64,000 nucleotides of DNA, taken from assembly GCA_036419695.1 (NCBI GenBank), contig CP143946.1, positions 2,350,001 through 2,414,000 of the forward strand, given 5' to 3'. The notes under the pieces were generated by a model, which had not been told where the DNA came from, did not search any database, and saw only the letters and a list, made by a program, of their open reading frames with translations. Both the position numbers and the translations under genes were made by a program. Position 1 is the stretch's first letter; each line of letters starts with the position of its first letter. Source of the DNA: [Clostridium] symbiosum (lineage in GTDB: Bacteria; Bacillota; Clostridia; Lachnospirales; Lachnospiraceae). Below are positions 1-8,677 of this stretch, in pieces.

Positions 1-39
1 GTATCCGTTGTCGAAATAATTCAAATGGAGGACAGCAAA

Positions 40-1491
40 ATGAGTAATTCTGCACAGACATTGTCGGGCAAGAGAATTGATTCCCTGCTTGACGATAACA
101 GTTTTGTTGAAGTAGGTTCTTATATCACGGCAAGGAGCACAAATTTCAACATGACGGCACAGGAGACTGCGGCTGATGGTGTGATTACCGGATATGGTAC
201 CATCGAAGGCAATCTTGTGTATGTGTACAGCCAGGATGCGTCTGTAATGGGCGGCTCCATCGGCGAAATGCACGCAAAGAAAATTTCCAATATCTATAAA
301 ATGGCGATGAAGATGGGAGCGCCGGTGATCGGGCTTTTAGACTGTTCAGGCCTTCGCCTTCAGGAGGCGACAGACGCACTTGACGGTTTTGGGCAGATGT
401 ACCTGGAGCAGACCATGGCATCCGGCGTCGTTCCGCAGATTTGCGCGGTGTTTGGAAATTGCGGTGGAGGAATGGCAGTTTCTTCTGCAATCGCAGACTT
501 TGTATTCATGGCAGATAACGGAAAATTATTTGTTAATTCTCCCAACGCACTGGCAGGCAACGATGTCACAAAATGTGATACGGCATCGGCGGCATTCCAG
601 AGCGAAGAGACAGGGCTTGTTGATGCAGTTGGAAGCGAGGAGGAGATCTTATCCCAGATCAGGACGCTTGTATCCATCCTTCCGGCAAACAACGAGGATG
701 ATATGTCCTACGACGAGTGCGAAGACGATTTAAACAGGGTTTCCGAAGAGCTTGCGGGATGGACCGGCGATACGGCCAAAGCGCTTGCCGAGATTTCAGA
801 CGGCTATTTCTTTATGGAAGTGAAGAAAGAGTATGATCCTTCTATGGTAACCGGTTTTATCCGCCTGAACGGATCTACGGTCGGCTGTGTTGCAAACCGT
901 ACTGAGATTTATAATGAAGAGAATGAGAAGACAGAAGAATTCGAAGCGGCGCTTTCAGCCAGAGGCTGTGAGAAGGCTGCGGAATTCGTAAACTTCTGTG
1001 ATGCCTTTAATATCCCGCTCCTTACACTTGTAAATGTAAAAGGATACAAACAGTGCAAATGTACGGAGAAGAAGATTGCCAAAGCGGCGGGCCGCCTTAC
1101 GTATGCATTTGCAAACGCAGATGTGCCGAAGGTAACGGTAGTGATTGGCGACGCTTTCGGAAGCGCTTATGTGACGATGAACAGCAAGTCCATCGGAGCA
1201 GACATTGTCTATGCATGGCCACAGGCAAAGATCGGAATGATGGATGCCCAGAGCGCCGTTAAGATTATGTACGCGGAAGAGATTGGCAAATCAGAGAATG
1301 CAGCAGCTCTCATCAGTGAGAAGGCTGCCGAATATGAAAAACTTCAGAGCTCTGCTCAGGCAGCGGCAGGAAGAGGATATGTGGACGATATTATCGAGGC
1401 AGGCGAGACCAGAAAACGTGTTATCGCCGCATTTGAGATGTTATTCACAAAGAGAGAGGACCGTCCGTCGAAAAAGCATGGAACGGTCTGA
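40..1491 (+). CDS. Carboxyl transferase subunit of a Na+-pumping decarboxylase (MmdA-like)
   Basis: This cytoplasmic subunit probably transfers a carboxyl group between an acyl-CoA and the biotin of the carrier encoded two genes downstream. The 483-residue protein has the two-lobed carboxyltransferase fold of methylmalonyl-CoA and glutaconyl-CoA decarboxylases, with glycine-rich oxyanion stretches (VFGNCGGGMAVSS near residue 140 and GDAFGSAYVTMNSK near 375). Start: the ATG at 40 has GGAGGA seven bases upstream, whereas the ATG at 25 lies inside that site. It opens a five-gene cluster with the gamma, biotin and beta subunits. The true acyl-CoA substrate cannot be read from sequence. Methylmalonyl-CoA or propionyl-CoA is a guess from the family. 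Confidence 0.85.
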   Translation: MSNSAQTLSGKRIDSLLDDNSFVEVGSYITARSTNFNMTAQETAADGVITGYGTIEGNLVYVYSQDASVMGGSIGEMHAKKISNIYKMAMKMGAPVIGLLDCSGLRLQEATDALDGFGQMYLEQTMASGVVPQICAVFGNCGGGMAVSSAIADFVFMADNGKLFVNSPNALAGNDVTKCDTASAAFQSEETGLVDAVGSEEEILSQIRTLVSILPANNEDDMSYDECEDDLNRVSEELAGWTGDTAKALAEISDGYFFMEVKKEYDPSMVTGFIRLNGSTVGCVANRTEIYNEENEKTEEFEAALSARGCEKAAEFVNFCDAFNIPLLTLVNVKGYKQCKCTEKKIAKAAGRLTYAFANADVPKVTVVIGDAFGSAYVTMNSKSIGADIVYAWPQAKIGMMDAQSAVKIMYAEEIGKSENAAALISEKAAEYEKLQSSAQAAAGRGYVDDIIEAGETRKRVIAAFEMLFTKREDRPSKKHGTV

Positions 1492-1512
1492 TTATGATGA
1501 GGTGACGCATAT

Positions 1513-2403
1513 ATGAAACAGAATATTAAAAAGGTATTGCTTGTGTTATGTATGGCAGTCTGCTTCTTTGCCCTTACCGCCTGCTCCGGCAGCAATAAGG
1601 ATTCAGAGCCGGTTCCCGAGACGATTGCGTCTACAATGAAGACGGGGGCTGAGAATTATCTGAAGGAGTTTGACAGCTACGACGATGAAGCGCTGGCAAC
1701 TACATTAAAGAGAGTACAGAAACAAAAGAATACTGTCATGGAAAGTGCAATTTCTTCCTGGCAGAGCTCAAAACCTGATTTAGGAAGACTGGTATCCATT
1801 CTTTCTGAGGATGTTGAGCGTGTGAGCGAGGACAGCTACAAAGTAACAGTCAGAGCAAGCTATGAAAAGAGGGAACTGGAATTTTCCCTCACTGCTGAAG
1901 AAGTGGTCAGTGATAATTACGGCGGCACTTCCCTTGCAGCGACCGAGATGGTCTTCACTCCAATTTTTACTACAGGCGAAAAGCTTGAGAGAGCGGCAAT
2001 GAATACTTTGATGGGTATGGGAACTGTGTTCCTGGTACTTATTTTTATCAGTTTTATTATTGCAAGCCTGAAGAATGTAAACACACTGGAAGCGAATTAT
2101 AAGGCAAAGAAAGAGGCGGCGAAAGCAGCAGCAGAACCGGCGCCCGCTGCTCCGGCTCCGGCATCCGTTGCCCCAGCCCCAGTGCCTGCAGCTCCAGTTC
2201 CGGCCCCGGCCCCGGTTCCAGTACCCGTTGCTCCGGCCCCGGATCCAGAACCTGTTCTCCGTGAGGAAGAAAACCTGGCGGATGACATGGAATTGGTAGC
2301 GGTAATCACAGCAGCAATTTCTGCGGCCGCCTGCGTTCCGGTGGAAGGTTTGGTAGTACGCTCAATCAGACGGAAGTCTGGCTCAAAATGGAAAAACGCT
2401 TAA
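1513..2403 (+). CDS. OadG-like gamma subunit, lipoprotein with one membrane segment
   Basis: This is probably the small membrane subunit that holds the decarboxylase complex together. The N-terminus is a lipoprotein signal with a lipobox LTAC near residue 24. An extracytoplasmic domain of about 130 residues follows, then a membrane segment near residues 168-188 (MGTVFLVLIFISFIIASL), an Ala/Pro-rich linker, and a C-terminal ELVAVITAAISAA helix typical of OadG proteins. It is longer than classical OadG (about 80-100 residues) because of the extracytoplasmic domain, a layout seen in Clostridia. It begins 21 bases after the carboxyltransferase gene and lies 21 bases before the biotin carrier start. 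Confidence 0.8.
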   Translation: MKQNIKKVLLVLCMAVCFFALTACSGSNKDSEPVPETIASTMKTGAENYLKEFDSYDDEALATTLKRVQKQKNTVMESAISSWQSSKPDLGRLVSILSEDVERVSEDSYKVTVRASYEKRELEFSLTAEEVVSDNYGGTSLAATEMVFTPIFTTGEKLERAAMNTLMGMGTVFLVLIFISFIIASLKNVNTLEANYKAKKEAAKAAAEPAPAAPAPASVAPAPVPAAPVPAPAPVPVPVAPAPDPEPVLREEENLADDMELVAVITAAISAAACVPVEGLVVRSIRRKSGSKWKNA

Positions 2404-2424
2404 TTGAATCAGGAGGAAAATCAG

Positions 2425-2853
2425 ATGAAGAATTATACAATTACAGTAAACGGCAATGCATATGAAGTAACGGTAGAAGAAGGATTTACAGGAGCAGCTA
2501 AGGCAGCCCCGGCACCGGCTCCAAGAGCGGCAGCTCCAGCACCGGCCCCAAGAGCAGCAGCACCGGCACCAGCGCCAGCCCCGGCAGCACCTGCTCCGGC
2601 ACCAGCGCCAGCGCCAGCCCCGGCGGCACAGGCAGCAGGTTCCGTACCTGTAACAGCTCCAATGCCGGGCAAAATCCTCGGTGTTAAGATGCAGGCCGGC
2701 GCAGCGGTAAAACGCGGCCAGGTGATCCTGATTCTGGAAGCGATGAAGATGGAGAATGAAATCGTAGCACCTCAGGACGGAACAATTGCCAGCATTAATG
2801 TAGCGGTAGGCGATATGGTAGAACCAGGCGCAACACTCGCAACATTAAACTAA
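2425..2853 (+). CDS. Biotin carboxyl carrier protein (biotin/lipoyl-attachment domain)
   Basis: This protein carries biotin between the soluble carboxyltransferase and the membrane decarboxylase. The order is a short N-terminal beta region (KNYTITVNGNAYEV), a flexible Ala/Pro linker at about residues 28-75, and a biotinyl domain with the motif EAMKMENEI, whose lysine is biotinylated. The ATG at 2425 is preferred over the TTG at 2404 because AGGAGG lies at 2411-2416, eight bases before it. The linker DNA is a run of GCN-CCN codons and produces long meaningless antisense reading frames. The cluster has no second biotin domain, so this carrier probably serves both carboxyltransferases. Confidence 0.93.
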   Translation: MKNYTITVNGNAYEVTVEEGFTGAAKAAPAPAPRAAAPAPAPRAAAPAPAPAPAAPAPAPAPAPAPAAQAAGSVPVTAPMPGKILGVKMQAGAAVKRGQVILILEAMKMENEIVAPQDGTIASINVAVGDMVEPGATLATLN

Positions 2854-2900
2854 AAACTGGTAAATACGGGTCATGAAAGATTCCGTTTGGAGGGATTAAT

Positions 2901-4052
2901 ATGGAATACATTACAACTACATTATCTAATCTTCTTCAACAGACGGCATTCCTGAATCTGACGGTTGGAAACATGGTTATGATTTTCGTAGCGCTCGTTT
3001 TCCTCTATCTGGCTATCCAGAAGGGGTTTGAACCGCTCTTATTGCTTCCGATTGCATTTGGTATGCTGCTCGTTAATATCTATCCGGATATTATGAAAAC
3101 TGTTGAAGAATCGTCGAATGGTGTCGGCGGACTTTTACACTACTTCTATTTATTGGATGAATGGAGTATTCTGCCGTCGCTTATTTTCATGGGCGTAGGT
3201 GCAATGACCGACTTTGGTCCGTTAATTGCCAACCCGAAGAGTTTCCTGCTGGGGGCAGCTGCCCAGTTCGGTATTTACGGCGCTTACTTTATGGCTATCT
3301 TCCTTGGATTTAATGATAAGGCAGCCGCTGCTATTTCCATCATCGGCGGAGCCGACGGCCCTACTTCCATCTTCCTGGCCGGCAAGCTTGGACAGACCGG
3401 ACTGATGGGTCCGATCGCGGTAGCCGCATATTCATACATGGCGCTGGTTCCGATTATTCAGCCGCCGATTATGAAACTGCTTACTACAGAGGAAGAGAGA
3501 AAGATCAGGATGGAACAGCTTCGTCCTGTATCAAGACTGGAGAAAATTCTTTTCCCAATCATTGTTACAATTGTTGTCTGCCTGATTCTTCCTACTACAG
3601 CTCCTTTGGTTGGTATGCTGATGCTTGGAAACCTGTTCCGTGAATCAGGTGTTGTGAAACAGCTTACAGAGACAGCTTCCAATGCCCTTATGTATATTGT
3701 AGTTATCCTGCTTGGCACATCCGTAGGAGCTACAACAAGCGCAGAAGCGTTCCTGAACATGAATACAATTAAGATCGTTATTCTGGGTCTGGTTGCATTC
3801 GCCCTTGGTACTGCGGCAGGCGTTATTTTCGGTAAGATTATGTGTAAGGTAACCCATGGTAAGGTTAACCCGCTGATTGGTTCCGCCGGCGTGTCCGCCG
3901 TTCCGATGGCAGCCCGTGTATCCCAGAAGGTGGGAGCGGAAGCAGATCCGACTAACTTCCTTCTGATGCATGCAATGGGACCGAACGTTGCCGGTGTTAT
4001 CGGTACCGCAGTAGCAGCCGGAACATTCATGGCAATCTTTGGAGTGAAATAA
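2901..4052 (+). CDS. oadB: Sodium-translocating decarboxylase beta subunit
   Basis: This integral membrane subunit decarboxylates carboxybiotin and couples the reaction to Na+ export. The 383 residues contain many hydrophobic segments and the family signature GGADGPTSIF near residue 149, with further conserved stretches PLIGSAGVSAVPMAARVSQ and ANPKSFLLGAAAQFGIY. Length matches OadB/MmdB/GcdB. A GGAGGG ribosome binding site precedes the ATG. It lies between the biotin carrier and the OadA-type gene, which is the usual layout of these clusters. Confidence 0.95.
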   Translation: MEYITTTLSNLLQQTAFLNLTVGNMVMIFVALVFLYLAIQKGFEPLLLLPIAFGMLLVNIYPDIMKTVEESSNGVGGLLHYFYLLDEWSILPSLIFMGVGAMTDFGPLIANPKSFLLGAAAQFGIYGAYFMAIFLGFNDKAAAAISIIGGADGPTSIFLAGKLGQTGLMGPIAVAAYSYMALVPIIQPPIMKLLTTEEERKIRMEQLRPVSRLEKILFPIIVTIVVCLILPTTAPLVGMLMLGNLFRESGVVKQLTETASNALMYIVVILLGTSVGATTSAEAFLNMNTIKIVILGLVAFALGTAAGVIFGKIMCKVTHGKVNPLIGSAGVSAVPMAARVSQKVGAEADPTNFLLMHAMGPNVAGVIGTAVAAGTFMAIFGVK

Positions 4053-4076
4053 TAGAAAAATTCAGGAGGTCACAAA

Positions 4077-5489
4077 ATGGCTAATATAGAGAAAAAGCCG
4101 GTTAAGATTGTGGAGACCGTCCTTCGTGACGCTCACCAGTCCTTAATCGCAACCAGAATGACAACAGAGCAGATGCTCCCGATCATTGACAAGATGGATC
4201 AGGTGGGTTATCATGCCGTAGAGTGCTGGGGCGGCGCTACGTTTGACGCTTCCTTACGTTTCTTAAAAGAAGATCCGTGGGACAGACTGAGAAAACTGAG
4301 AGCGGGATTCAAACACACAAAACTGCAGATGCTGTTCCGCGGACAGAATATCCTCGGTTACAACCACTATGCGGATGATGTTGTAGAATATTTTGTACAG
4401 AAATCCATCGCCAATGGAATTGACATTATCCGTATCTTTGACTGCTTAAACGATATCAGAAATCTTCAGACAGCCGTGAAAGCCGCCAACAGGGAAAAAG
4501 GCCATGCACAGGTAGCTTTAAGCTACACTCTGGGAGATGCCTATACTCTTGATTATTGGAAAAATATTGCGAAGGAGATCGAGGACATGGGCGCCAATTC
4601 CTTATGTATCAAGGATATGGCCGGACTTCTGACCCCATATGCGGCAGAGGAGCTTGTTACAGCCCTGAAAGAATCTGTGAAGCTTCCGATCGATCTTCAC
4701 ACACACTACACCTCCGGTGTGGCTTCCATGACATACTTAAAGGCGGTAGAGGCAGGCTGCGATATCATCGATACAGCCATGTCACCGTTTGCCCTTGGAA
4801 CCAGCCAGCCTGCAACAGAGGTTATGGTTGAGACCTTCAGCGGCACACGCTACGACACGGGACTCAACAAAGAAGCCCTGGCAGAGATTGCAGAATACTT
4901 CAGACCTCTGCGTGAGGAAGCTTTAGCAAGCGGACTGATGAATACAAAGGTTCTGGGAGTGGATATCAATACCCTCCGTTACCAGGTGCCGGGCGGAATG
5001 CTTTCCAACCTGGTATCCCAGTTAAAAGAGGCTCATGCTGAAGACAAATATTATGCCGTACTTCAGGAGATCCCGAGAGTCCGCAAGGATTTCGGAGAAC
5101 CACCGCTTGTTACGCCGTCCTCCCAGATCGTGGGAACACAGGCTGTATTAAATGTACTGATGGGACAGCGCTACAAGATGTTTACAAAAGAGTCGAAGAA
5201 ACTTCTTATGGGTGAATTCGGCCAGACCGTTAAACCGTTCAACGCCGAAGTCCAGAAGAAAGCAATCGGAGACGCAACGCCAATCACCTGCCGTCCGGCC
5301 GACAAGATCGAGCCGCAGCTCCAGAAACTGGAATCTGAGATGTCCCAGTGGAAGAAACAGGATGAGGATGTGCTGACCTATGCATTATTCCCACAGGTAG
5401 CGAAGGAATTTTTCGAATATCGCGAGGCACAGTCAACCGGGATAGATCCTGCAAAGGCCGACAGGCTGAACAGGGCATATCCGGTATAA
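4077..5489 (+). CDS. oadA: Oxaloacetate decarboxylase / pyruvate carboxylase-type carboxyltransferase alpha subunit, without biotin domain
   Basis: This enzyme moves a carboxyl group from oxaloacetate (or another 2-oxo acid) to biotin. It begins with the HMGL-like TIM barrel signature (ETVLRDAHQSLIATRM) and has the metal and carbamylated-lysine region CIKDMAGLL near residue 180, with metal ligands in DLHTHYTSG near 208. The 470-residue length lacks the C-terminal biotinyl domain found in Klebsiella OadA, fitting the separate carrier at 2425. The gene ends the operon and is followed by a clear hairpin terminator. It is unusual to find this enzyme and the acyl-CoA type carboxyltransferase in one operon with a single beta subunit. 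Confidence 0.92.
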   Translation: MANIEKKPVKIVETVLRDAHQSLIATRMTTEQMLPIIDKMDQVGYHAVECWGGATFDASLRFLKEDPWDRLRKLRAGFKHTKLQMLFRGQNILGYNHYADDVVEYFVQKSIANGIDIIRIFDCLNDIRNLQTAVKAANREKGHAQVALSYTLGDAYTLDYWKNIAKEIEDMGANSLCIKDMAGLLTPYAAEELVTALKESVKLPIDLHTHYTSGVASMTYLKAVEAGCDIIDTAMSPFALGTSQPATEVMVETFSGTRYDTGLNKEALAEIAEYFRPLREEALASGLMNTKVLGVDINTLRYQVPGGMLSNLVSQLKEAHAEDKYYAVLQEIPRVRKDFGEPPLVTPSSQIVGTQAVLNVLMGQRYKMFTKESKKLLMGEFGQTVKPFNAEVQKKAIGDATPITCRPADKIEPQLQKLESEMSQWKKQDEDVLTYALFPQVAKEFFEYREAQSTGIDPAKADRLNRAYPV

Positions 5490-5501
5490 AAGATAGTTTG
5501 G

Positions 5502-5537
5502 AAAAGAGCAGGGACATGAGTCTTTGCTCTTTTTTGT
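5502..5537 (+). terminator. Intrinsic terminator of the decarboxylase operon
   Basis: A 9-bp perfect stem, AAAAGAGCA (5502-5510) with TGCTCTTTT (5525-5533), is followed by a T-rich tract just downstream of oadA. Confidence 0.85.
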
Positions 5538-5541
5538 TTTT

Positions 5542-5577
5542 CAATATGGCCTGATAAAACAATATGGCCTGATAAAA
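5542..5577. repeat. Tandem duplication of an 18-bp unit
   Basis: The unit CAATATGGCCTGATAAAA occurs twice in direct contact just after the terminator of the decarboxylase operon. No function is apparent. Confidence 0.8.
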
Positions 5578-5730
5578 GCCAGATATAGGTAGTGGCACCC
5601 ATCACCATCCCGTCTGTACTCAAATTTTTCAAAATTTCTGTCAACATCTCCCCCTTGTCTGCATATAATACTATAGATAATGGGACTGTTTTGCAAAAAT
5701 ACCAAAACAGATCCGGAGACGGAGGAGGAT

Positions 5731-5832
5731 ATGACAGTCAGAGTGCTTAAGTGGTGCAGGAAGGATACGGTAAGACAGGCCGTGTTAATCCTTCTGATGC
5801 TCATCACAATCCTGTTAGGCAGAATTTGTTAA
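5731..5832 (+). CDS. Possible 33-residue membrane peptide
   Basis: A short open frame with an excellent ribosome binding site (GGAGGAGG immediately upstream at about 5720-5728) encodes a basic N-terminus (MTVRVLKWCRKDTVRQ) followed by a hydrophobic stretch VLILLMLITILLG and a terminal Cys. It lies alone in the 550-bp gap between the decarboxylase operon and the dockerin gene. I do not recognise it. The size and shape are compatible with a small membrane regulator or a type I toxin-like peptide, but nothing in the sequence proves this. Confidence 0.45.
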   Translation: MTVRVLKWCRKDTVRQAVLILLMLITILLGRIC

Positions 5833-5889
5833 GAAATTCTTACAATTCCTGTAAATTACTGGATATTCTGTGAACTTTTGTTCATGAGG

Positions 5890-5919
5890 TTGACATATAA
5901 TGGTAGTTTTCATTATAAT
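5890..5919 (+). promoter_or_regulatory. Sigma-A type promoter for the dockerin-cohesin operon
   Basis: TTGACA at 5890-5895 and TATAAT at 5914-5919 are both perfect consensus boxes with an 18-bp spacer, about 120 bases upstream of the start codon at 6038. Confidence 0.75.
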
Positions 5920-6037
5920 GTACATAATGCCTAATCAGGCAAATCGCTTTTTTGACCCAAATGGGATTGAAAAGAATTCGCAGGTTTTGAAAATATAGAG
6001 GAAAATGCCGTTTCAGGCATTACGGGGAGAGACACGA

Positions 6038-8665
6038 ATGAAAAAAAAGGGATATAAGAGGGTGGTTGCTCTGCTGCTTGGCTGTATTATGGCCTTCAGC
6101 CCATGGCAGGCGGGACATACGGGATTATCCGGTATGGTCAGCATGGCAAGTGAGCGGACCGCCTCGGTCAATGCGACGAATCTGAACGTGCGAAGCGGAC
6201 CGGGCACCTCCTATCAGGCAGTGGCCAAACTGTCTCATGGGACGGCGGTTACCGTAATCGGTGAGCAGACCGGAACGGACGGAAAACTGTGGTATCAGAT
6301 ACGGTTCAGCGGAGGCGGCGGAGCCGAGACAATCGGATATGCGTCCAGCGACTACATAAAATTTCCAACGGTAATTACGTCTGACGGTGACTTTGAGAGT
6401 TATATGAACAGCCAGGGATTTCCGGAGAGCTACAAGCCGGGTCTGCGTGAACTTCACGCCATGTATCCCAAATGGACGTTTACGGCCCTTCAGACCAACC
6501 TGGATTGGAATACCGCGGTAGAGAATGAGAGCGTAATCGGAAGAAACCTGGTGGGAAGAGAGAACATTTCTTCCTGGAAGTCGACTGCAACGGGAGCCTA
6601 TGACTGGGATACAGGTTCATGGCCCGGTTTCGACGGCAATTCCTGGGTCCAGGCGTCAGAGGATATTATCCGCTACTACATGGATCCGAGAAATTTTCTA
6701 AATGAAAAATATATTTTCCAGTTTATGAAGCAGTCCTATGACAGCTCCATCCATACGAGAGAGGGGCTGGAGAGCATGGTGGCCGGTACCTTTCTTTCAG
6801 GCAGCGCGGGAGGAGGTACGGCGCCGTCCGGCGGAAGTCCTTCCGGTGGTTCCTCCGGCTCAGGCAGTTCGGGAGGAGGTCCCGGCTCAGGGCCTGGTTC
6901 AGGGCCCGGTGCAGAATCGGGTTCGGGTCCGGGAGGCAGTTCCGGTTCAGGGGATAACGGTCAGGCCATTTCTCCGATTTCACCGCTTGCCTCAATCAGT
7001 GATCACCAGGTGGAACGTGTTATGACGGCATATGGACCGGGAATGGGCGGAGGTTCCGGTTTCTCCGATTCAGGCGGTAATCCCGGTAATTCAGGTGGTA
7101 CGGCCCCTGTATCGGGCAGCAGCTCCTACGTTGATATTATTATGAATGCGGCGGCCCAGTCGGGCGTGAACCCTTATATCCTTGCCTCAATGATTATCCA
7201 GGAGCAGGGCAGCCAGGGCACCGGCCGAAGTATATCGGGAACCGTATCAGGCTATCAGGGATACTATAACTTTTTTAATATTGAAGCCTATCAGTCCGGC
7301 TCCATGGGAGCGGTTGAGAGAGGACTATGGTGGGCATCTCAGTCCGGCAGTTATGAACGTCCATGGAACAGCGTGGAAAAGTCCATACTCGGCGGATCTA
7401 TTTACTATGGAAATAATTATGTGAAACGCGGACAGGATACTCTTTACCTGAAAAAATTCAATGTACAGGGGGACAACCTCTATAAACACCAGTACATGAC
7501 CAACGTTCTTGCAGCGGCGGCGGAGGGGCTTACCCTGGCTAAAATCAGTGCGCTCAAAACAACGGCCCTGGAATTCTCCATACCGGTCTATAAGAATATG
7601 CCTGCTACGGCATGTGCAAAGCCAACGATTGACGGCAGCCCGAACAATAAGCTGTCCGGCCTTGGAGTGGAAGGATTTGCCCTCACCCCTACGTTTAACA
7701 GGGATACGGAATCCTATGACCTGATTGTGGATCATTCCGTCAGCAGTGTGACGGTGGCGGCTTCCGTGATCGACTCCAAGTCGACCGTCAGCGGAACGGG
7801 AAATATTAATCTGCAGAGCGGCATCAACGATATTACCGTGGCTGTCAAGGCACAGAACGGCAGTATAAGAAATTATGTGATTCATGTTGTGCGTCAGGAC
7901 AACGGCCCGACCTACTCTGATTCTATCGGCAGCGGAGTGAACTCCGGTTCGGGAGGCGGTTCAGGCTATGGTCCCGGGGGCGGCCCTGGAACAGGCCCGG
8001 GAGGCGGTACGGTAAGTAATCCGGGCGGAAGTTCTTCCGGCAATCCGGGAGGCGGTTCAGATGTACAGATTATTGCTCCGGACGGCTCCGGCTCCGGGAT
8101 AGAATCGGGAAATACGAACGGGCCGATGGCTCCGGGCAGCAATGTATCCGGCTTCGGCACATCGTCGGATCCATCCAATCTGGTGGGCCCCGGGGGAAGT
8201 TCAGGAACACCCGGCCCAACATCAGGAACAACACCCGGCTCTACGCCCGGCGGCAGCGGTTCTTCAGGAACGGGAAGCGGCGGGACGCAGACCGTCAGCG
8301 CCGGTGTGACCGCGGCACAGCTTGCGGCCTCCCTGACCGCAGCGGGAGCGGGAAGTATTGTAAAGGTTTATAACTCATCGGGCGGAGAAGTCACTGGAGG
8401 CGTGGGCACGGGCGACCTTGTCCAGGTTTTTGGTTCCGACGGCTCTCCCACGGTCCGGTATGATGTGATCGTGAAGGGAGATAATAACGGTGACGGTAAA
8501 TTAAATATTCTGGATGTGCTGAAAGCACAGAGGCATATCCTCGGGCTTGAAACCCTTACGGGCCCGTTTGAGAAGGCCACCGATGTCAATGGCAACGGGA
8601 AAGTCGACATCATGGATATCCTGGCAATGCAGAAGGATATTCTGGGGAGTCAGAAACTGAACTAG
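6038..8665 (+). CDS. Secreted SH3b / glucosaminidase-like wall hydrolase with C-terminal dockerin
   Basis: This is probably a cell-wall (peptidoglycan) hydrolase held outside the cell through its dockerin. The order is: signal peptide (about residues 1-36), bacterial SH3 domain (about 40-108), a region common in clostridial glucosaminidases (MYPKWTFTALQTNLDW), a Gly/Ser/Pro linker, a glucosaminidase-type domain (about 360-510, with SMIIQEQGSQG and YYNFFNIEAY), a cadherin-like beta-sandwich (about 535-620), another Gly/Pro linker, and a type I dockerin with two calcium loops (DNNGDGKLNILDV near 814 and DVNGNGKVDIMDI near 850). The start at 6038 is chosen because a signal peptide (MKKKGYKRVVALLLG) begins there after GGGGAGAG. 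The next gene encodes a cohesin, the natural partner of a dockerin. Confidence 0.88.
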   Translation: MKKKGYKRVVALLLGCIMAFSPWQAGHTGLSGMVSMASERTASVNATNLNVRSGPGTSYQAVAKLSHGTAVTVIGEQTGTDGKLWYQIRFSGGGGAETIGYASSDYIKFPTVITSDGDFESYMNSQGFPESYKPGLRELHAMYPKWTFTALQTNLDWNTAVENESVIGRNLVGRENISSWKSTATGAYDWDTGSWPGFDGNSWVQASEDIIRYYMDPRNFLNEKYIFQFMKQSYDSSIHTREGLESMVAGTFLSGSAGGGTAPSGGSPSGGSSGSGSSGGGPGSGPGSGPGAESGSGPGGSSGSGDNGQAISPISPLASISDHQVERVMTAYGPGMGGGSGFSDSGGNPGNSGGTAPVSGSSSYVDIIMNAAAQSGVNPYILASMIIQEQGSQGTGRSISGTVSGYQGYYNFFNIEAYQSGSMGAVERGLWWASQSGSYERPWNSVEKSILGGSIYYGNNYVKRGQDTLYLKKFNVQGDNLYKHQYMTNVLAAAAEGLTLAKISALKTTALEFSIPVYKNMPATACAKPTIDGSPNNKLSGLGVEGFALTPTFNRDTESYDLIVDHSVSSVTVAASVIDSKSTVSGTGNINLQSGINDITVAVKAQNGSIRNYVIHVVRQDNGPTYSDSIGSGVNSGSGGGSGYGPGGGPGTGPGGGTVSNPGGSSSGNPGGGSDVQIIAPDGSGSGIESGNTNGPMAPGSNVSGFGTSSDPSNLVGPGGSSGTPGPTSGTTPGSTPGGSGSSGTGSGGTQTVSAGVTAAQLAASLTAAGAGSIVKVYNSSGGEVTGGVGTGDLVQVFGSDGSPTVRYDVIVKGDNNGDGKLNILDVLKAQRHILGLETLTGPFEKATDVNGNGKVDIMDILAMQKDILGSQKLN

Positions 8666-8677
8666 GTGGGAGAGATT

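Noticed and set aside
2097..2672. Long antisense frames opposite the OadG-like and biotin carrier genes
   Set aside because: They are reverse readings of Ala/Pro linker codons and consist of Gly/Ala runs only.
5378..5647. Minus-strand 89-codon frame opposite the end of oadA and its terminator
   Set aside because: It runs through the terminator and the oadA coding region, and its ribosome-like GGGGGAG touches the start codon; only the first third is outside known genes.
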